Source of the DNA: Chromatiaceae bacterium
Lineage (GTDB): Bacteria > Pseudomonadota > Gammaproteobacteria > Chromatiales > Chromatiaceae
Length of the DNA: 64,000 bases
NCBI GenBank assembly: GCA_027078745.1
Contig: JALWWO010000017.1
Span: forward strand, 50,825 to 114,824
Direction: 5' to 3'
Part shown: positions 1-9,100 of the stretch, in pieces
How the letters are laid out: each line of letters begins with the position of its first letter
Position numbering within the stretch: position 1 is the first letter of the stretch
The notes under the pieces: generated by a model
What the model was told of the DNA's origin: nothing
What the model saw: only the letters and a program-made list of their open reading frames with translations
Databases searched by the model: none
Position numbers and translations under genes: made by a program

Positions 1-313
1 CCACGGCGATGATGTTTTTCACATTGTCGATGGGCTTGAGGGACTTTTGCACGGAGTGGGCAACCACTCTCCAGCTCAGATCCACTTCGGCTTGGGAAAC
101 TTCGGGCACCTGGGTAATCCGTTCTTCCAGGGCCGAAACGATGGCCTCCTTGGCACCGGCAGCGGGAAACCCGAGCACCACTTGCACCTTCACCCGATCT
201 CCTTCGATCTGGATAGCCTTGACACATCCAGTGCTCACCAGATCTCGGCCGAGATGCGGTTCCACATAGTCTTTGATGGCCGCTTCAATCGCTTCTTTGG
301 TTACTTCAGACAT
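1..313 (-). CDS. apbC: Mrp/ApbC-family Fe-S cluster carrier ATPase, N-terminal part (partial)
   Basis: This is the first 104 codons of a gene that runs off the left edge of the window. The reading begins MSEVTKEAIEAAIKDYVEP and continues through the MIP18/DUF59-like domain that precedes the P-loop ATPase domain in Mrp/ApbC proteins; the ATPase part lies outside. Family members bind and transfer iron-sulfur clusters in the cytoplasm. The gene diverges from metG, the arrangement also found for mrp and metG in Escherichia coli, which supports the assignment. The ATG at the right end is the only sensible start. What is inferred is the ATPase half, which cannot be seen here. Confidence 0.85.
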   Translation of the reverse strand, partial: MSEVTKEAIEAAIKDYVEPHLGRDLVSTGCVKAIQIEGDRVKVQVVLGFPAAGAKEAIVSALEERITQVPEVSQAEVDLSWRVVAHSVQKSLKPIDNVKNIIAV

Positions 314-477
314 AAGACACCCCGTGCAATGGAACTGAAAATCCGCCGCAGGGAAAGTGCGCCGGATCGGTCAATTCCTGCAAAGTTGGTCTTTAGGTGC
401 CTGAATTCAAGCGGAATAGCGGGAAATCTAGCTTCATGTCATACTCATTTATTCTCGTTCTTCGATGATCCCCAGAG

Positions 478-2505
478 ATGATGACTGCTCAGCGATCCAT
501 TCTAGTGACCAGCGCCCTGCCCTATGCGAACGGCCCCATCCACATCGGCCATCTGGTGGAATACATTCAAACCGATATCTGGGCCCGCTTTCAGCGAATG
601 CGGGGGCATCGCTGTTATTACGTCTGCGCGGATGATGCCCACGGCACGCCCATCATGCTGCGGGCGCGGCAAGAAGGCATCGATCCCGAGACTCTCATCG
701 CGCGGGTAGCGGAAGCCCATCGGGCGGATTTTCGGGATTTCCGCATCAGCTTCGACAATTACTATTCCACCCACTCCCCGGAGAACCAGCGCTTTGCTCG
801 CCTGATCTACGAGCGCAACCGAGATGGGGGGCACATCGTGCGGCGCACCATCCGACAAGCCTATGATCCGGTGGAAAAGATGTTCCTGCCGGATCGCTTT
901 ATCAAAGGAACCTGTCCGAAATGCGGCGCGGAAGACCAATACGGGGATAACTGCGAGGTCTGCGGGGCCAGCTATTCTCCGGCAGAGTTAAAAAATCCCC
1001 GATCGGTGGTATCCGGCGCCGTGCCCGAGGAACGGGAATCCGATCATTATTTCTTCCGCCTGCGCGATTTCGAAGACGCGCTCCGCGCCTGGACCCGAAG
1101 CGGCAGCCTGCAACCGGAGGTCGCTCACAAGCTGGAAGAATGGTTTGCGGCGGGCTTGCAAGAATGGGATATCTCCCGAGATGCCCCCTATTTTGGCTTC
1201 GAGATTCCAGACCATCCGGGCAAATACTTTTATGTCTGGCTCGATGCGCCCATCGGCTACATGGCGAGCTTCCAAAACCTCTGCGACCGCACCCCCGGGT
1301 TGGTCTTCGAGGATTTTTGGGGGCTGGATGCCGAGGCGGAGATCTATCACTTCATCGGCAAGGACATCATCTATTTCCACGCCCTGTTCTGGCCCGCCAT
1401 GTTGCAGGGGGCGGGTTTCCGCACTCCCAGCGCGGTCTATGCCCACGGTTTCTTGACGGTGGACGGCCAGAAGATGTCCAAATCGCGGGGCACCTTCATC
1501 CAGGCCAGAACCTATCTGGATCACCTGAATCCGGAATACCTGCGCTACTACTTCGCCGCTAAGCTCGGGCCTGGGGTGGAAGATATCGATCTCAACCTAG
1601 AGGATTTCAGCCGCCGGGTAAACGCGGATCTGGTGGGCAAGGTGGTGAACATCGCTAGCCGCTGCGCGGGCTTTCTCACCAAGCGCTTCGAGGGGGAATT
1701 GTCCCCGCAACTGGCGGAACCTGCGCTGTTCGCGGCATTCGTTCAGGCGGGGGAAGCCATCGCCGCCGCCTATGAGGGGCGGGCCTTCAGCCGCGCGGTG
1801 CGGGAGATCATGGCCCTGGCGGATCGGGCCAACCAGTACATCGACGAGCAGGCGCCTTGGATCGTAGCCAAGGATCCGGCACAGTCCGAGCGACTGCAGG
1901 GCATCTGCTCCCTGGGCATCAATCTGTTCCGGGTGCTCATGGGGTATCTGCGGCCCATTTTGCCGGCCACCGCCGAGGCGGCGGAGCAGTTCCTTCAGAT
2001 CCCGCCCCTGACCTGGGATGACCTGCCCAACCCCCTGTTGGCCCATCGGATCGCCCCGTTCCGGCCCCTCATGACCCGCGTCGATCCCAAGAAGATCGAA
2101 GCCATGCTCCAGGCAGCCAAAGCCGATCTCGCCGCCACTGCGCCCCAGGCAAAGAAGCCTGCGCGGGAACCCATCGCACCGGAGATCTCCTATGAGGACT
2201 TCGCCAAGCTGGATCTGCGCATCGTGCGCATTCTGGAAGCGGAAGCGGTGGAAGGGGCGGATCGATTGCTCCGGCTCCAGGTCGACCTGGGGGACGAGAC
2301 AAGAACCGTCCTGGCGGGTATCCGAGCCGCCTATGATCCCAAAGATCTGGTGGGGAAACTCACAGTGCTGGTGGCCAACTTGGCCCCCCGAAAGATGCGG
2401 TTCGGCGTCTCAGAAGGCATGATCCTCGCCGCTGGCTCCGGCGGGCGGGAACTCTTCCTCTTGGAACCGGATGCGGGGGCCAAGCCCGGCATGCGGGTTC
2501 GTTAG
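478..2505 (+). CDS. metG: Methionyl-tRNA synthetase
   Basis: Charges tRNA-Met with methionine in the cytoplasm; essential. The HIGH motif is at residues 22-25, a zinc knuckle of four cysteines (CPKC at about 146-149 and CEVC at 159-162) sits in the connective-peptide region, and KMSKS is at about 332-336. An anticodon-binding helical domain follows, and the last 110 residues form the C-terminal tRNA-binding (EMAP/Trbp111-like) domain used for dimerisation. At 675 residues it matches the E. coli enzyme closely. Two adjacent ATGs open the frame and neither has a clear Shine-Dalgarno sequence, so the start could be one codon later. It diverges from apbC across 164 bases that must hold both promoters. 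Confidence 0.97.
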   Translation: MMTAQRSILVTSALPYANGPIHIGHLVEYIQTDIWARFQRMRGHRCYYVCADDAHGTPIMLRARQEGIDPETLIARVAEAHRADFRDFRISFDNYYSTHSPENQRFARLIYERNRDGGHIVRRTIRQAYDPVEKMFLPDRFIKGTCPKCGAEDQYGDNCEVCGASYSPAELKNPRSVVSGAVPEERESDHYFFRLRDFEDALRAWTRSGSLQPEVAHKLEEWFAAGLQEWDISRDAPYFGFEIPDHPGKYFYVWLDAPIGYMASFQNLCDRTPGLVFEDFWGLDAEAEIYHFIGKDIIYFHALFWPAMLQGAGFRTPSAVYAHGFLTVDGQKMSKSRGTFIQARTYLDHLNPEYLRYYFAAKLGPGVEDIDLNLEDFSRRVNADLVGKVVNIASRCAGFLTKRFEGELSPQLAEPALFAAFVQAGEAIAAAYEGRAFSRAVREIMALADRANQYIDEQAPWIVAKDPAQSERLQGICSLGINLFRVLMGYLRPILPATAEAAEQFLQIPPLTWDDLPNPLLAHRIAPFRPLMTRVDPKKIEAMLQAAKADLAATAPQAKKPAREPIAPEISYEDFAKLDLRIVRILEAEAVEGADRLLRLQVDLGDETRTVLAGIRAAYDPKDLVGKLTVLVANLAPRKMRFGVSEGMILAAGSGGRELFLLEPDAGAKPGMRVR

Positions 2506-2586
2506 CAAAAAGGCCTATAGGTGGGTTCTCCCTTTGGCAGCTCGGATCAGCCCGAATGATCCGCTGGCAGAAATCTTTTCTGGATA

Positions 2587-2606
2587 AGAGGCAGCGCCTC
2601 TATACT
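2587..2606 (+). promoter_or_regulatory. Inverted repeat next to a possible -10 box upstream of the polyphosphate phosphotransferase gene
   Basis: A perfect 6-bp inverted repeat AGAGGC-AGC-GCCTCT is followed directly by TATACT, which resembles a sigma-70 -10 box and overlaps the last T of the repeat. The site lies in the longest untranslated gap of the window, between metG and the PAP gene. I see no good -35 hexamer at the expected distance, so a dyad-binding activator or repressor is only a suggestion. Confidence 0.3.
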
Positions 2607-2738
2607 TGAGCTACCTGCTTCGCAAAGCGGGGTTGTCGGAGCCGCTGAACGGGTTTAGATCTCCCTCGACCCAGCGGCGCAGAGCCCCTTCTCAGAGTAC
2701 GTCCGGTTTGATCCATCCGGTTGGATAGAGGAACGATC

Positions 2739-4229
2739 ATGTTTGAAGCGACCAAAGTAGGACGGAGTGTAGACAAAGCGACCTTCAAGAAACAGCAAGC
2801 AGAACTGCGCACCCAGCTCTTGGCGGTGCAACGGGAACTGCGCCACACAGATATTCCCCTCATCGTCCTCATCGCGGGTGTCGATGGGGCGGGCAAGGGC
2901 GAAGTGGTTAATCGCCTCAACGAATGGTTGGATACCCGCGGGGTTCAGACCTTCGCCTTCTGGGATGAAACCGATGAAGAACGCCAGCGCCCGCGCTACT
3001 GGCGGTTCTGGCGCACCCTGCCCGCCCGAGGCAACATGGCGATTCTGTTCGGCGGTTGGTATCTCGCGCCCATCGAGCAACGAATGCTGGGCAAGTGTCG
3101 GGATCAGGAATTGGATGCGGAGCTCAACCGCATCGTGGACTTCGAGCGCATGTTGATCCAAGACGGCGCCTTGCTGGTGAAGTTCTGGTTTCACCTTTCC
3201 GAAAAGGACCAGAAGGCCCGGCTGGAAGAGCTATCCCGAGACGACCGGAGCCGCTGGAAGATGCTCCCGAAAAAGGGCAAGTTCCACAAGCACTACCGCC
3301 GCTTTGAGCGGGTAGCTGAACGTATCATCCGCCACACGGATCGGGGTATCTCCCCCTGGTATCTCATCGAGGCGAAGGATCGCTATTATCGGGATCTCAC
3401 CATGGGCAAGACCCTGCTGCAGGCCATTCAACGGCGGCTCAGCGAACCCCCGCCCCTGGAGTCCCCCCCCACCTCCGGCCATCTGGAACTGCCCGATGCA
3501 CCCGGCGCTCAGATCACCATTCTGGATCAATTAGATCTGACCAAACGCCTGAGCAGAGATTTGTACAAGGTTCAGCTCAGACAGCTGCAACAGGAACTCA
3601 ACGAGCTCTGTTGGCAGGCATACAATCAGAAGCGCTCCATCGTACTGGTGTTTGAGGGCGTGGATGCGGGCGGCAAGGGCGGGGCGATCCGCCGCTTTAC
3701 CAATGCCATCGATGCTCGCCTCTATCGGGCTATCCCCATCGCCGCGCCTACGGATGAGGAAAAGGCCCATCATTATCTCTGGCGCTTTTGGCGGCACGTG
3801 CCCCGCGATGGTTACATCACGATCTACGACCGCTCTTGGTACGGTCGGGTGCTGGTGGAGCGGGTGGAAGGATTCGCCACCACCATGGAATGGCAGCGCG
3901 CCTATTCCGAGATCAATCAGTTCGAGGAGCAGCTCATCGAGCACGGTACCATTTTGTTCAAATTCTGGCTTCAGGTCAGCCAGGAAGAACAGTTGCGGCG
4001 GTTCAAGGAGCGGGAGCGAGTGCCCTACAAGCGCTATAAGATCACAGATGAGGACTGGCGCAATCGGGAGAAGTGGCCCCAGTACAAGGCGGCGGTCAAC
4101 GATATGATCGCCCGCACCAGCACGGAATGCGCCCCTTGGATTCTGGTGGAAGGGGATGACAAACCCTTCGCGCGAATCAAGGTGTTGCGCAGCCTGCGGG
4201 ATGGGATTCGGAAAGCGCTGAAGGAGTAG
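2739..4229 (+). CDS. pap: Polyphosphate:AMP phosphotransferase, two PPK2 domains
   Basis: Predicted to transfer phosphate from polyphosphate to AMP, giving ADP. The protein (496 residues) is a tandem of two PPK2 modules. The N-terminal one has a P-loop GVDGAGKG at about 47-54, but where the second has the catalytic DRSWYGR stretch (about 364-370) it reads FGGWYLAP. The C-terminal module has a P-loop GVDAGGKG near 307-314 and looks complete, so it is probably the active one, as in known class II PPK2 enzymes. The ATG is preceded by GAGG at good spacing; a TTG six codons upstream is less likely. A small unknown gene follows after 9 bases and was probably co-transcribed with it. Confidence 0.93.
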   Translation: MFEATKVGRSVDKATFKKQQAELRTQLLAVQRELRHTDIPLIVLIAGVDGAGKGEVVNRLNEWLDTRGVQTFAFWDETDEERQRPRYWRFWRTLPARGNMAILFGGWYLAPIEQRMLGKCRDQELDAELNRIVDFERMLIQDGALLVKFWFHLSEKDQKARLEELSRDDRSRWKMLPKKGKFHKHYRRFERVAERIIRHTDRGISPWYLIEAKDRYYRDLTMGKTLLQAIQRRLSEPPPLESPPTSGHLELPDAPGAQITILDQLDLTKRLSRDLYKVQLRQLQQELNELCWQAYNQKRSIVLVFEGVDAGGKGGAIRRFTNAIDARLYRAIPIAAPTDEEKAHHYLWRFWRHVPRDGYITIYDRSWYGRVLVERVEGFATTMEWQRAYSEINQFEEQLIEHGTILFKFWLQVSQEEQLRRFKERERVPYKRYKITDEDWRNREKWPQYKAAVNDMIARTSTECAPWILVEGDDKPFARIKVLRSLRDGIRKALKE

Positions 4230-4238
4230 GAGTTTCCC

Positions 4239-4676
4239 TTGGACCGGCAATTGGCAGCAGCGGATGCCCGATGTTTGAAGGCAGTGGCCAATGCCCTGCT
4301 CTCGGATTCGGGCTTGATCGAATTTCTCAAACAGCTGGCGCCCCAATGGGGTTCCAGCCTTGGAAAGATGCGGGCCTACCGGGGGTTGCAGGCCTCGGGC
4401 CTGGCCTGCATTCTGCGGGTGGATTCTCGAGTGGCCATCCTCCTCAATGAGCAGCTCTACAGCCTGGAGGGCCCTTCCCCCCAAGCCTCTCATCTGGCCC
4501 AGGCCCTCCGGAATCCCCAGATGGAAGACTCAGGGCGCGAGGCCAGGATTGCATGGAGTACGGATTTCCCCGACTTGGTCCTCCGAATGGAGCAATATGC
4601 AGACGAAACCGGGCAACCGGCGGATCCGAATGCAGAGAGTTTCCATCATCGGGTAATCAGCTTGACTCTGGCTTAA
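4239..4676 (+). CDS. Unknown 145-residue protein between PAP and TrkH
   Basis: I do not recognise this family. The product is soluble-looking, with no signal peptide or membrane segment; the middle (about residues 45-70) is predicted to form beta strands (GLACILRVDSRVAILL). The start is a TTG placed 9 bases after the PAP stop, with AGGAG inside the end of the PAP frame, which points to co-expression. Codon use looks like that of its neighbours, and the frame is intact over 438 bases. Its position between a polyphosphate enzyme and a potassium transporter suggests, but does not show, a role in phosphate or ion balance. Confidence 0.6.
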   Translation: MDRQLAAADARCLKAVANALLSDSGLIEFLKQLAPQWGSSLGKMRAYRGLQASGLACILRVDSRVAILLNEQLYSLEGPSPQASHLAQALRNPQMEDSGREARIAWSTDFPDLVLRMEQYADETGQPADPNAESFHHRVISLTLA

Positions 4677-4710
4677 AAGCTTCTGAGCCTTTCCGCCGGT
4701 TTCGATACTT

Positions 4711-6156
4711 GTGCACCCCTTTTCCATCGCCCGCATCGTCGGGTTGTTCGCCATTCTCTTCGGGATCACCCTCTGCATCCCCCTAGGGATCGCCCTCTAC
4801 TATGGGGAAGATACCCTGGAAAGCTTCCTCATTCCCCTGGCCGGTTCCCTAGGCTTCGGGGGGCTGCTCTGGCTCCTGGGCCGATTGCGCCCGCCCCATC
4901 TGGCGGTGCGGGATGGCTTTTTGGTGGTCGCCCTCTTCTGGATTTTGCTGAGCCTGTTGGGCGCTTGGCCCTTGCTGCTCGGCCTGCACCTCTCGTTCCC
5001 CGACGCCCTGTTCGAATCCGCTTCCGGCTTCACCACCACCGGCGCTACCGTGCTCACAGGACTGGACGAGCTGCCGAAATCCCTGCTGTTCTATCGGCAA
5101 CAGCTCCAATGGCTTGGGGGCATGGGACTGATCGTCTTGGGAGTAGCCGTGCTGCCCATGCTCGGGGTGGGGGGGATGCAGCTCTATCGAGCGGAAGTGC
5201 CGGGCCCCCTCAAGGAAGAGAAACTCACCCCCCGCATCACGGAAACCGCCCGCGCTCTCTGGCGCATCTATTTGTTGCTGACCTTAGCTTGCGCCCTGGG
5301 CTACTGGCTCACGGGCATGGACGCCTTCGATGCTCTGGCCCACAGCTTGGCCACGGTATCCACCGGCGGCTTCTCCACCCACGATGCCAGCATCGGCTAC
5401 TTCCACAGTCCCGCAGTGGAAGCGGTGGCCATTCTGTTCATGCTCTTGGCGGCCATTAACTTCGGCGTGCACTATGCGGTGCTGCTCCGGCGAGATCCCA
5501 AGCTATGGTTTCAGGATGCAGAGGTGCGCACCTTCCTGGGGTTTGTCCTAGCGATCACCCTGTTCGTAAGTTTGGTATTGCGCCAAGAAGGGGGGTATGC
5601 CCATTGGGACCCGAGCTTGCGGGATGCCACTTTCGAAGTGGTTTCCGTGGTAACCAGCACGGGATTCGGCATCGTGGATTTCTCCCATTGGCCCGAGGTG
5701 CTGCCGGTGCTGCTCATCCTCATCAGCTTCATAGGGGGCTGCGGTGGTTCCACCGCCGGCGGTATGAAAGTATTGCGGGTCCTGCTCCTCGTCCGCCAGG
5801 GTGCCTTAGAGGTGCGGCGCATCATTCATCCTCATGCCTATCTGCCCTTGCGGATCGGGGGCCGCGTGGTGGACGACCGGTTGATGCAGAGCGTCTGGGG
5901 ATTCTTCGCCGCCTATCTGGCCTCCTTCGTGCTGCTCGTGCTGCTCATGATCCATGCGGGGTTGGACAAGGTTTCCGCCTTCTCCGCCGTGGCCACCTGC
6001 ATGAACAATCTCGGCCCCGGACTGGGGCAGGTCGCCTATCATTTCCAAGGGGTCAGCGATCTGGGTAAACTCGTCAGCGTGCTGGCCATGCTCTTGGGCC
6101 GGCTGGAAGTCTTCACCCTGTTAGTCCTGCTCTCCCCCCATTTCTGGCGGCGCTGA
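4711..6156 (+). CDS. trkH: Trk system potassium uptake protein TrkH
   Basis: Inner-membrane potassium-translocating subunit of the Trk system, which works with the NAD-binding regulator TrkA (not in this window). The 481-residue product has about ten to twelve hydrophobic segments. The four pore-loop repeats of the SKT family are recognisable by their filter-like sequences: SGFTTTGAT near 110, STGGFST near 220, TSTGFGIVD near 315 and a final MNNLGPG near 430. The start is a GTG (MHPFSIARI), 34 bases after the preceding unknown gene; no better ATG exists upstream. The length equals that of typical TrkH/TrkG. Confidence 0.95.
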   Translation: MHPFSIARIVGLFAILFGITLCIPLGIALYYGEDTLESFLIPLAGSLGFGGLLWLLGRLRPPHLAVRDGFLVVALFWILLSLLGAWPLLLGLHLSFPDALFESASGFTTTGATVLTGLDELPKSLLFYRQQLQWLGGMGLIVLGVAVLPMLGVGGMQLYRAEVPGPLKEEKLTPRITETARALWRIYLLLTLACALGYWLTGMDAFDALAHSLATVSTGGFSTHDASIGYFHSPAVEAVAILFMLLAAINFGVHYAVLLRRDPKLWFQDAEVRTFLGFVLAITLFVSLVLRQEGGYAHWDPSLRDATFEVVSVVTSTGFGIVDFSHWPEVLPVLLILISFIGGCGGSTAGGMKVLRVLLLVRQGALEVRRIIHPHAYLPLRIGGRVVDDRLMQSVWGFFAAYLASFVLLVLLMIHAGLDKVSAFSAVATCMNNLGPGLGQVAYHFQGVSDLGKLVSVLAMLLGRLEVFTLLVLLSPHFWRR

Positions 6157-6180
6157 ACCGGCTTGTAGGAACTCATCCCT

Positions 6181-9100
6181 ATGAACACCCCTGCTGCTCT
6201 CCCATCATCCATCTCAAAGAAACTCGAACAGCTGGAAGACAGGGTCCGGGAACGCTTTCTCCCCGAGGAGGCGGAAACTGCCGTCCGATTCCTCCGGCGC
6301 TACTATGCGCGGGCTCGTCCGGAATACCTGGCAGCCAACGAGGCGCTGGATCTCTACGGGGCCGCCCTCTCCCATCTCAATCTCGCCCGCCATCGCCGAC
6401 GAGAGGAAACCCGGCTGCGGGTCTACAACCCCACCCTAGAAAAAGACGGTTGGGAATGCGCCCATACAGTGGTGGAGATCGTCATCGAGGACATGCCCTT
6501 TTTAGTGGACTCGGTGCGCATGGCGGTGAATCGGGGAAACGTGAAGATCCTGCGCATCCTTCATCCCTTGCTCCAGGTGCGCCGCGATCCTCGGGGACAG
6601 TTGGTGGAGATCCTGGAAGGGAAGGAAGCGGACCCGGAAAAGGGCGTGCATCGGGAAGCCTTTCTTCATCTGGAGATCCTGCGCCAGAGCGAACCCGCCC
6701 AGTTGCAAGCCTTGGAAACGGCCCTGCGCAAGACGCTGGAAGATGTGCGCTTGGCGGTGCAGGACTGGCAGCCCATGCGGGAAACCCTGTCGCGCATCCT
6801 GTCGGAGCTGGAAGCCCAGCCCCCCCAGTTGGATCGGGAGGAGATCGCGGAATCCCTGGCCTTTTTGCGCTGGCTCCTGGCGGATCATTTCACCTTTTTG
6901 GGCTACCGACGCTATGACCTGGTGGGAGAGGCAGGGCAAGAACAGCTGCGCATTCAGCCGGAATCCGGACTGGGCATCCTGCGGAAACCGTCGGAAGCAT
7001 CGCACTCCATTGCTTTTGCGCGGTTGTCTCCGGATCTGAAAAAACAGGCCCGCCGACCGGAACTGCTGGTGCTCGCCAAGACCAGCGCCCGAGCGACGGT
7101 GCACCGTCCGACGAATTTGGATTACATCGGCATCAAGCGCTTCGATGCCCAGGGACGGGTTTGTGGGGAGCATCGTTTCCTCGGGCTGTACGGTTCCCGA
7201 GCCTATAACTGCCTGCCTCAGGAAATCCCCCTGTTGCGGAAAAAGCTGGATTATGTGCTCGCGAAGGCGGATCTAGAACCCAACAGCCATTCCCTCAAGG
7301 CCCTCACTCATATTTTGGAAACCTATCCTCGGGATGAGCTGTTCCAGATCGAACGAGAAGACCTTTACCGCATCAGCCTGGGCATTCTGGAATTGGCGGA
7401 GGAGCAACATCCACGCCTGTTCGTGCGAGAAGATCGCTATGGCCGGTTTGTGGTCTGCCTGGTCTTTGTCCCTCGGGAGCGTTACGACACCCAAGGCCGC
7501 TTGCGGATGCAGCAGGTATTGCAGGCAGCTTTCGCCGCCCGCGCTGTGGAATTCCAGGTGAACCTTTCAGAAGCCATGCTGGCCCGCATTCTGTTCACCG
7601 TCCGCACCCGCGCCATTCCCCCCTACGATACCCAGGAAATCGAACGGCAGCTCGGGGAGGTCATGGAATCCTGGAGCGACCATCTTCAGAGCGCCTTGCT
7701 GGAGCACCAGGGAGAAGCGCGAGGCAGCGCTCTGTTCCTCGCCTATCGGGACGCCTTTCCCGCAGGCTATCGGGAAGACTTCCCCGCCCGCACCGCCGTA
7801 CACGACATCGAACAGATGGAGCAGCTCAGCCCGGAAGCAGAGCTGCGCATGAGTCTCTATACCCCCCTGGAAGCTCCGCCTGGTCGGCTCCGTTTCAAAA
7901 TATTCCGATTCGGCCGCACCCTGCCCCTCTTCCAGGTGCTGCCCATCCTGGAGAACATGGGGGTGGAGGTGGAAGATGAGCGCCCCTATTGCATCGAACC
8001 CAAGGGAGCTGAACCTCGGTGGATCCATGATTTCGGCTTGGCCTATGAGGGCGCAGAAATTCCCGATTGGGGACAGGTTCGGAAGCGTTTTCAGGATTGC
8101 TTTCTAAACGTCTGGCGAAAACGAGCAGAGGACGATGGTTTCAACCGGCTGGTGATCCGAGCGCAGTTATCTTGGCGGCAGATCGCCCTGATCCGCGCTT
8201 TGGCGAAATATCTGCGTCAGACGGGCATGACCTTCAGCCAAACCTATATGGAAGAGGTGTTTTCCGCCAATCCCGTGATCGCAGCTTTGCTGGTGGAATT
8301 TTTCGAGGCTCGTTTCGATCCCCAGCGCCGTTCCCAATCCAGCCAGCAGACCACCCGTTTTTTGACCCGCCTGCAAGAAGCCCTGGATGCGGTGCAGAGC
8401 CTGGACCAAGATCGGATCTTGCGGGCCTTTCTGGATGTGTGCCGCGCGATCCTGCGCACGAATTGGTTTCAACGGGATGCAACGGGGTCTCCTAAGGAGG
8501 TCATCGCTCTCAAGCTCCGCCCTTCGGAAATTCCGGGGCTCCCAGAACCTCGGCCTGCCTATGAAATCTTCGTGTACTCCCCGCGCATGGAAGGGGTGCA
8601 TCTGCGGGGAGGCAAAGTAGCCCGAGGTGGGTTGCGCTGGTCTGATCGGCGGGAAGATTTCCGCACCGAGGTCTTGGGCCTGATGAAGGCTCAGATGGTC
8701 AAGAACGCGGTCATCGTGCCCGTGGGCGCCAAAGGGGGCTTCGTGGTCAAACGGCCTCCCGCAGAACCGGAATCACTGGGGGAAGAAGTGCGGGCTTGCT
8801 ACCGTCAATTTATTTCTGGCCTGCTGGATCTCACAGATAATCTAGTGGCGGGCCGGTGCCAGCCACCGCCGGATTTGGTGCGTTATGATGGGGATGATCC
8901 CTATCTGGTGGTAGCGGCGGACAAGGGTACTGCCAGCTTCTCCGATCTCGCCAACGAAGTGGCAAAATCCTATGGTTTCTGGTTGGGCGACGCCTTCGCC
9001 TCGGGGGGCACCACGGGCTATGACCATAAGAAGATGGGCATCACTGCTCGCGGGGTTTGGGTGTGCGTTGAACAGCACCTACAGGCAGCGGAAATTGACT

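Noticed and set aside
3531..4493. A 320-codon open frame on the minus strand opposite the polyphosphate phosphotransferase gene
   Set aside because: It is antisense to a clear two-domain PPK2 gene, and its translation shows no domain or ribosome-binding site. High GC content at third positions leaves long shadow frames.
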